A DNA stretch of 7,530 nucleotides from JAAYXU01 sp050942555. GTDB lineage: Bacteria; Bacillota; Clostridia; Christensenellales; UMGS416. The translations under genes and the position numbers were made by a program. The notes beneath the pieces were generated by a model. It saw only the letters and a program-made list of their open reading frames with translations. It did no database searches and was not told where the DNA came from. The stretch is taken from NCBI GenBank assembly GCA_050942555.1, contig JBMNNN010000102.1:1-7530 (forward strand), given 5' to 3'. Below, piece by piece: positions 6,458 to 7,530 of this stretch (within the stretch, counting starts at the first letter, position 1; every line of letters begins with the position of its first letter).

Positions 6458-6481
6458 GCGGACGCCGACGCGTCCGCTTTT
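6458..6481 (+). terminator. Intrinsic terminator of the small lipoprotein gene
   Basis: GCGGACGC (6458-6465) and GCGTCCGC (6470-6477) form a perfect 8-bp GC-rich stem with a 4-base loop (CGAC), followed at once by TTTT (6478-6481). It lies 22 bases after the lipoprotein stop. The minus strand has no T-run after the stem, so it should work for rightward transcription only. Confidence 0.88.
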
Positions 6482-6483
6482 GC

Positions 6484-7344
6484 TTATGCGGGATTAATAT
6501 GCACCACGCAGTCGGCGATCTCCCGGTGGGATCGGAGCGCCGCCTTAATTTTACCGGCTATGACGTGGCTCTCATTTACGGTCATACCGCCGGGTACCGA
6601 CACCTTGACGATGAGTATATACCGGGCTCCGGTAGGTTTGGCCAGTATCGTATCGATATGATCCACACCCGGTATCTCCAGCACATGGGATTCGAGGTGC
6701 GAGCGAAACACGTCGTCGATCCCCTGTGTATCCATAAGCACCCGAAAAGCCGGTACCAGTATTCGCACTCCGGTAATGCCAATCCATAGAGCGATGAGTA
6801 TGCCGAATACGCCATCGAGGAAGAAGAGGCCGACGAGACTTCCCAGCGCGGCTGTCAGCGTCCCCAGCGATACGAAGCAGTCATTGCGGTGATCCTCCAT
6901 GTTCGCGCGGATGAGCAGGCTTTCGGTCTGCGCGTATTTACGGCGGGTATAGAAAAAGAGGTAGGCCTTCATAGCGATGGTGCCTACCGCGACAGCGGGA
7001 AGCCATGCTGAATAACGGGTCACTTCCCCGGCGACGAGCGCGATGACGGCGCTGCGCACCATGGCCACAGCGCCCACCAGCATCGAGAGACCGATGATGA
7101 ACGAGAATATGAATTCCGACTTGCCGTGTCCGAACGGATGATCCCTGTCTTCGGGCATTCCGGCGACGCGGCTTCCGATATACGTCATGAGCGAAGAAAA
7201 AACATCCCCGGTGCTGTTTATCGCATCGGCGAGCATGGCTTGACTGCCTGTTATAATACCGGCTGCGGCTTTCACTGCCAGCAGCGCGAGATTGCCCGCG
7301 ATGCCGACCAAGGCCACCCGGCGTCCGGGTTCATCCGTCCGCAT
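6484..7344 (-). CDS. Cation diffusion facilitator (CDF) metal transporter, probably Mn-type
   Basis: A 286-residue CDF-family metal/proton antiporter that moves divalent metal out of the cytoplasm. The membrane part spans ~10-200, with SQAMLADAINSTGD (34-47) in TM2 and HPFGHGKSEF (69-78) after it. The cytoplasmic metal-binding domain follows at ~205-286, ending VVHINPA and including His229, His260 and His282. The transport-site residues are Asn43/Asp47 in TM2 and Asp151/Asp155 (DHRND) in TM5. Zinc CDFs usually have His or Asp in the first TM2 position and His in the first TM5 position, whereas N-x3-D with D-x3-D is typical of manganese exporters such as MntE. I infer Mn2+, with Fe2+ or others possible. 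The ATG is supported by GGGGAGGT on the minus strand (7351-7358), 6 bases away. The gene is convergent with the lipoprotein gene and has its own promoter. Confidence 0.93.
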   Translation of the reverse strand: MRTDEPGRRVALVGIAGNLALLAVKAAAGIITGSQAMLADAINSTGDVFSSLMTYIGSRVAGMPEDRDHPFGHGKSEFIFSFIIGLSMLVGAVAMVRSAVIALVAGEVTRYSAWLPAVAVGTIAMKAYLFFYTRRKYAQTESLLIRANMEDHRNDCFVSLGTLTAALGSLVGLFFLDGVFGILIALWIGITGVRILVPAFRVLMDTQGIDDVFRSHLESHVLEIPGVDHIDTILAKPTGARYILIVKVSVPGGMTVNESHVIAGKIKAALRSHREIADCVVHINPA

Positions 7345-7388
7345 GGGCGTACCTCCCCTGGCGCAGGATTGATTTTGTCGTCATCGCC

Positions 7389-7416
7389 ATTATAGCATGG
7401 ATTATCTCCGAGTCAA
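7389..7416 (-). promoter_or_regulatory. Promoter of the CDF transporter gene
   Basis: Read on the minus strand, TTGACT (-35; 7411-7416) and TATAAT (-10; 7389-7394) are 16 bp apart, and TGC directly before the -10 makes it an extended -10 element. Transcription would start near 7382 and leave a leader of about 40 bases, too short for a manganese (yybP-ykoY) riboswitch. An 8-bp palindrome, ACGATCGT (7432-7439), lies upstream of the -35, but I see no dyad over the core boxes. Confidence 0.8.
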
Positions 7417-7462
7417 AGCAACGAAGCACATACGATCGTGTCAAGTTGTTCTGGGTAAAAGA

Positions 7463-7530
7463 TCAGGCAGAAGCAACAGTATCACGAACGGAACCCAAAG
7501 CCTTGAGTAGCATCCTTGTTCCGTCAAGCC
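7463..7530 (-). other. Short open frame running in from the right edge, possible gene 3' end
   Basis: On the minus strand a frame stays open from the window edge for 21 full codons and ends at TGA (7463-7465); its last residues read LLKALGSVRDTVASA. It could be the C-terminus of a gene transcribed in the same direction as the CDF gene. It is too short to assign, and an open frame of this length is easily chance. I see nothing else in 7417-7530. Confidence 0.2.

Noticed and set aside
7345..7388. Manganese (yybP-ykoY) riboswitch in the CDF gene leader
   Set aside because: The predicted leader is about 40 bases and contains no paired structure of that type.

Overview
The window is GC-rich, densely packed bacterial DNA. 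Strong AAGGAGG-type ribosome binding sites, a four-subunit 2-oxoacid:ferredoxin oxidoreductase and a Firmicutes-type (class II) GalT point to an anaerobic, fermentative, GC-rich member of the Clostridia (Bacillota). This is inferred from gene content; no 16S rRNA or other taxonomic marker is present.

Positions 53-5631 look like one rightward operon. It starts from a consensus sigma-70-type promoter (TTGACA, 17 bp, TATAAT). First come four subunit genes of a branched-chain 2-oxoacid (VOR/KOR-type) ferredoxin oxidoreductase: a delta 2x[4Fe-4S] ferredoxin, alpha (VorB-like), a TPP-binding beta and gamma. They are joined by overlaps or very short gaps. A lipid-anchored serpin and a class II galactose-1-phosphate uridylyltransferase follow, each after a gap of about 25-30 bases and each with a GTG start. 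A weak hairpin plus T-tract after galT is the likely end of the transcript.

Positions 5632-6481 hold a separate unit. An AT-rich leader carries an extended -10 promoter, a second TATAAT box and a 21-base inverted repeat. These precede a small predicted lipoprotein with two C-terminal membrane segments that I cannot assign to a function. A textbook intrinsic terminator closes the unit.

Positions 6484-7416 carry, on the minus strand, a cation diffusion facilitator (CDF) transporter with its own strong promoter. Its metal-site residues (N-x3-D and D-x3-D) suggest manganese rather than zinc. The last ~110 bases hold no gene I can identify, only a short open frame running off the right edge.

Functionally, the oxidoreductase would connect amino-acid-derived 2-oxoacids to acyl-CoA and reduced ferredoxin in the cytoplasm. 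GalT serves the Leloir pathway, the serpin sits outside the membrane, and the CDF protein exports divalent metal. The serpin is the most unusual gene: bacterial serpins are uncommon, this one is lipid-anchored within a central-metabolism operon, and its reactive-loop hinge departs from the inhibitory consensus. I see no defence system, mobile element, CRISPR array or RNA gene.
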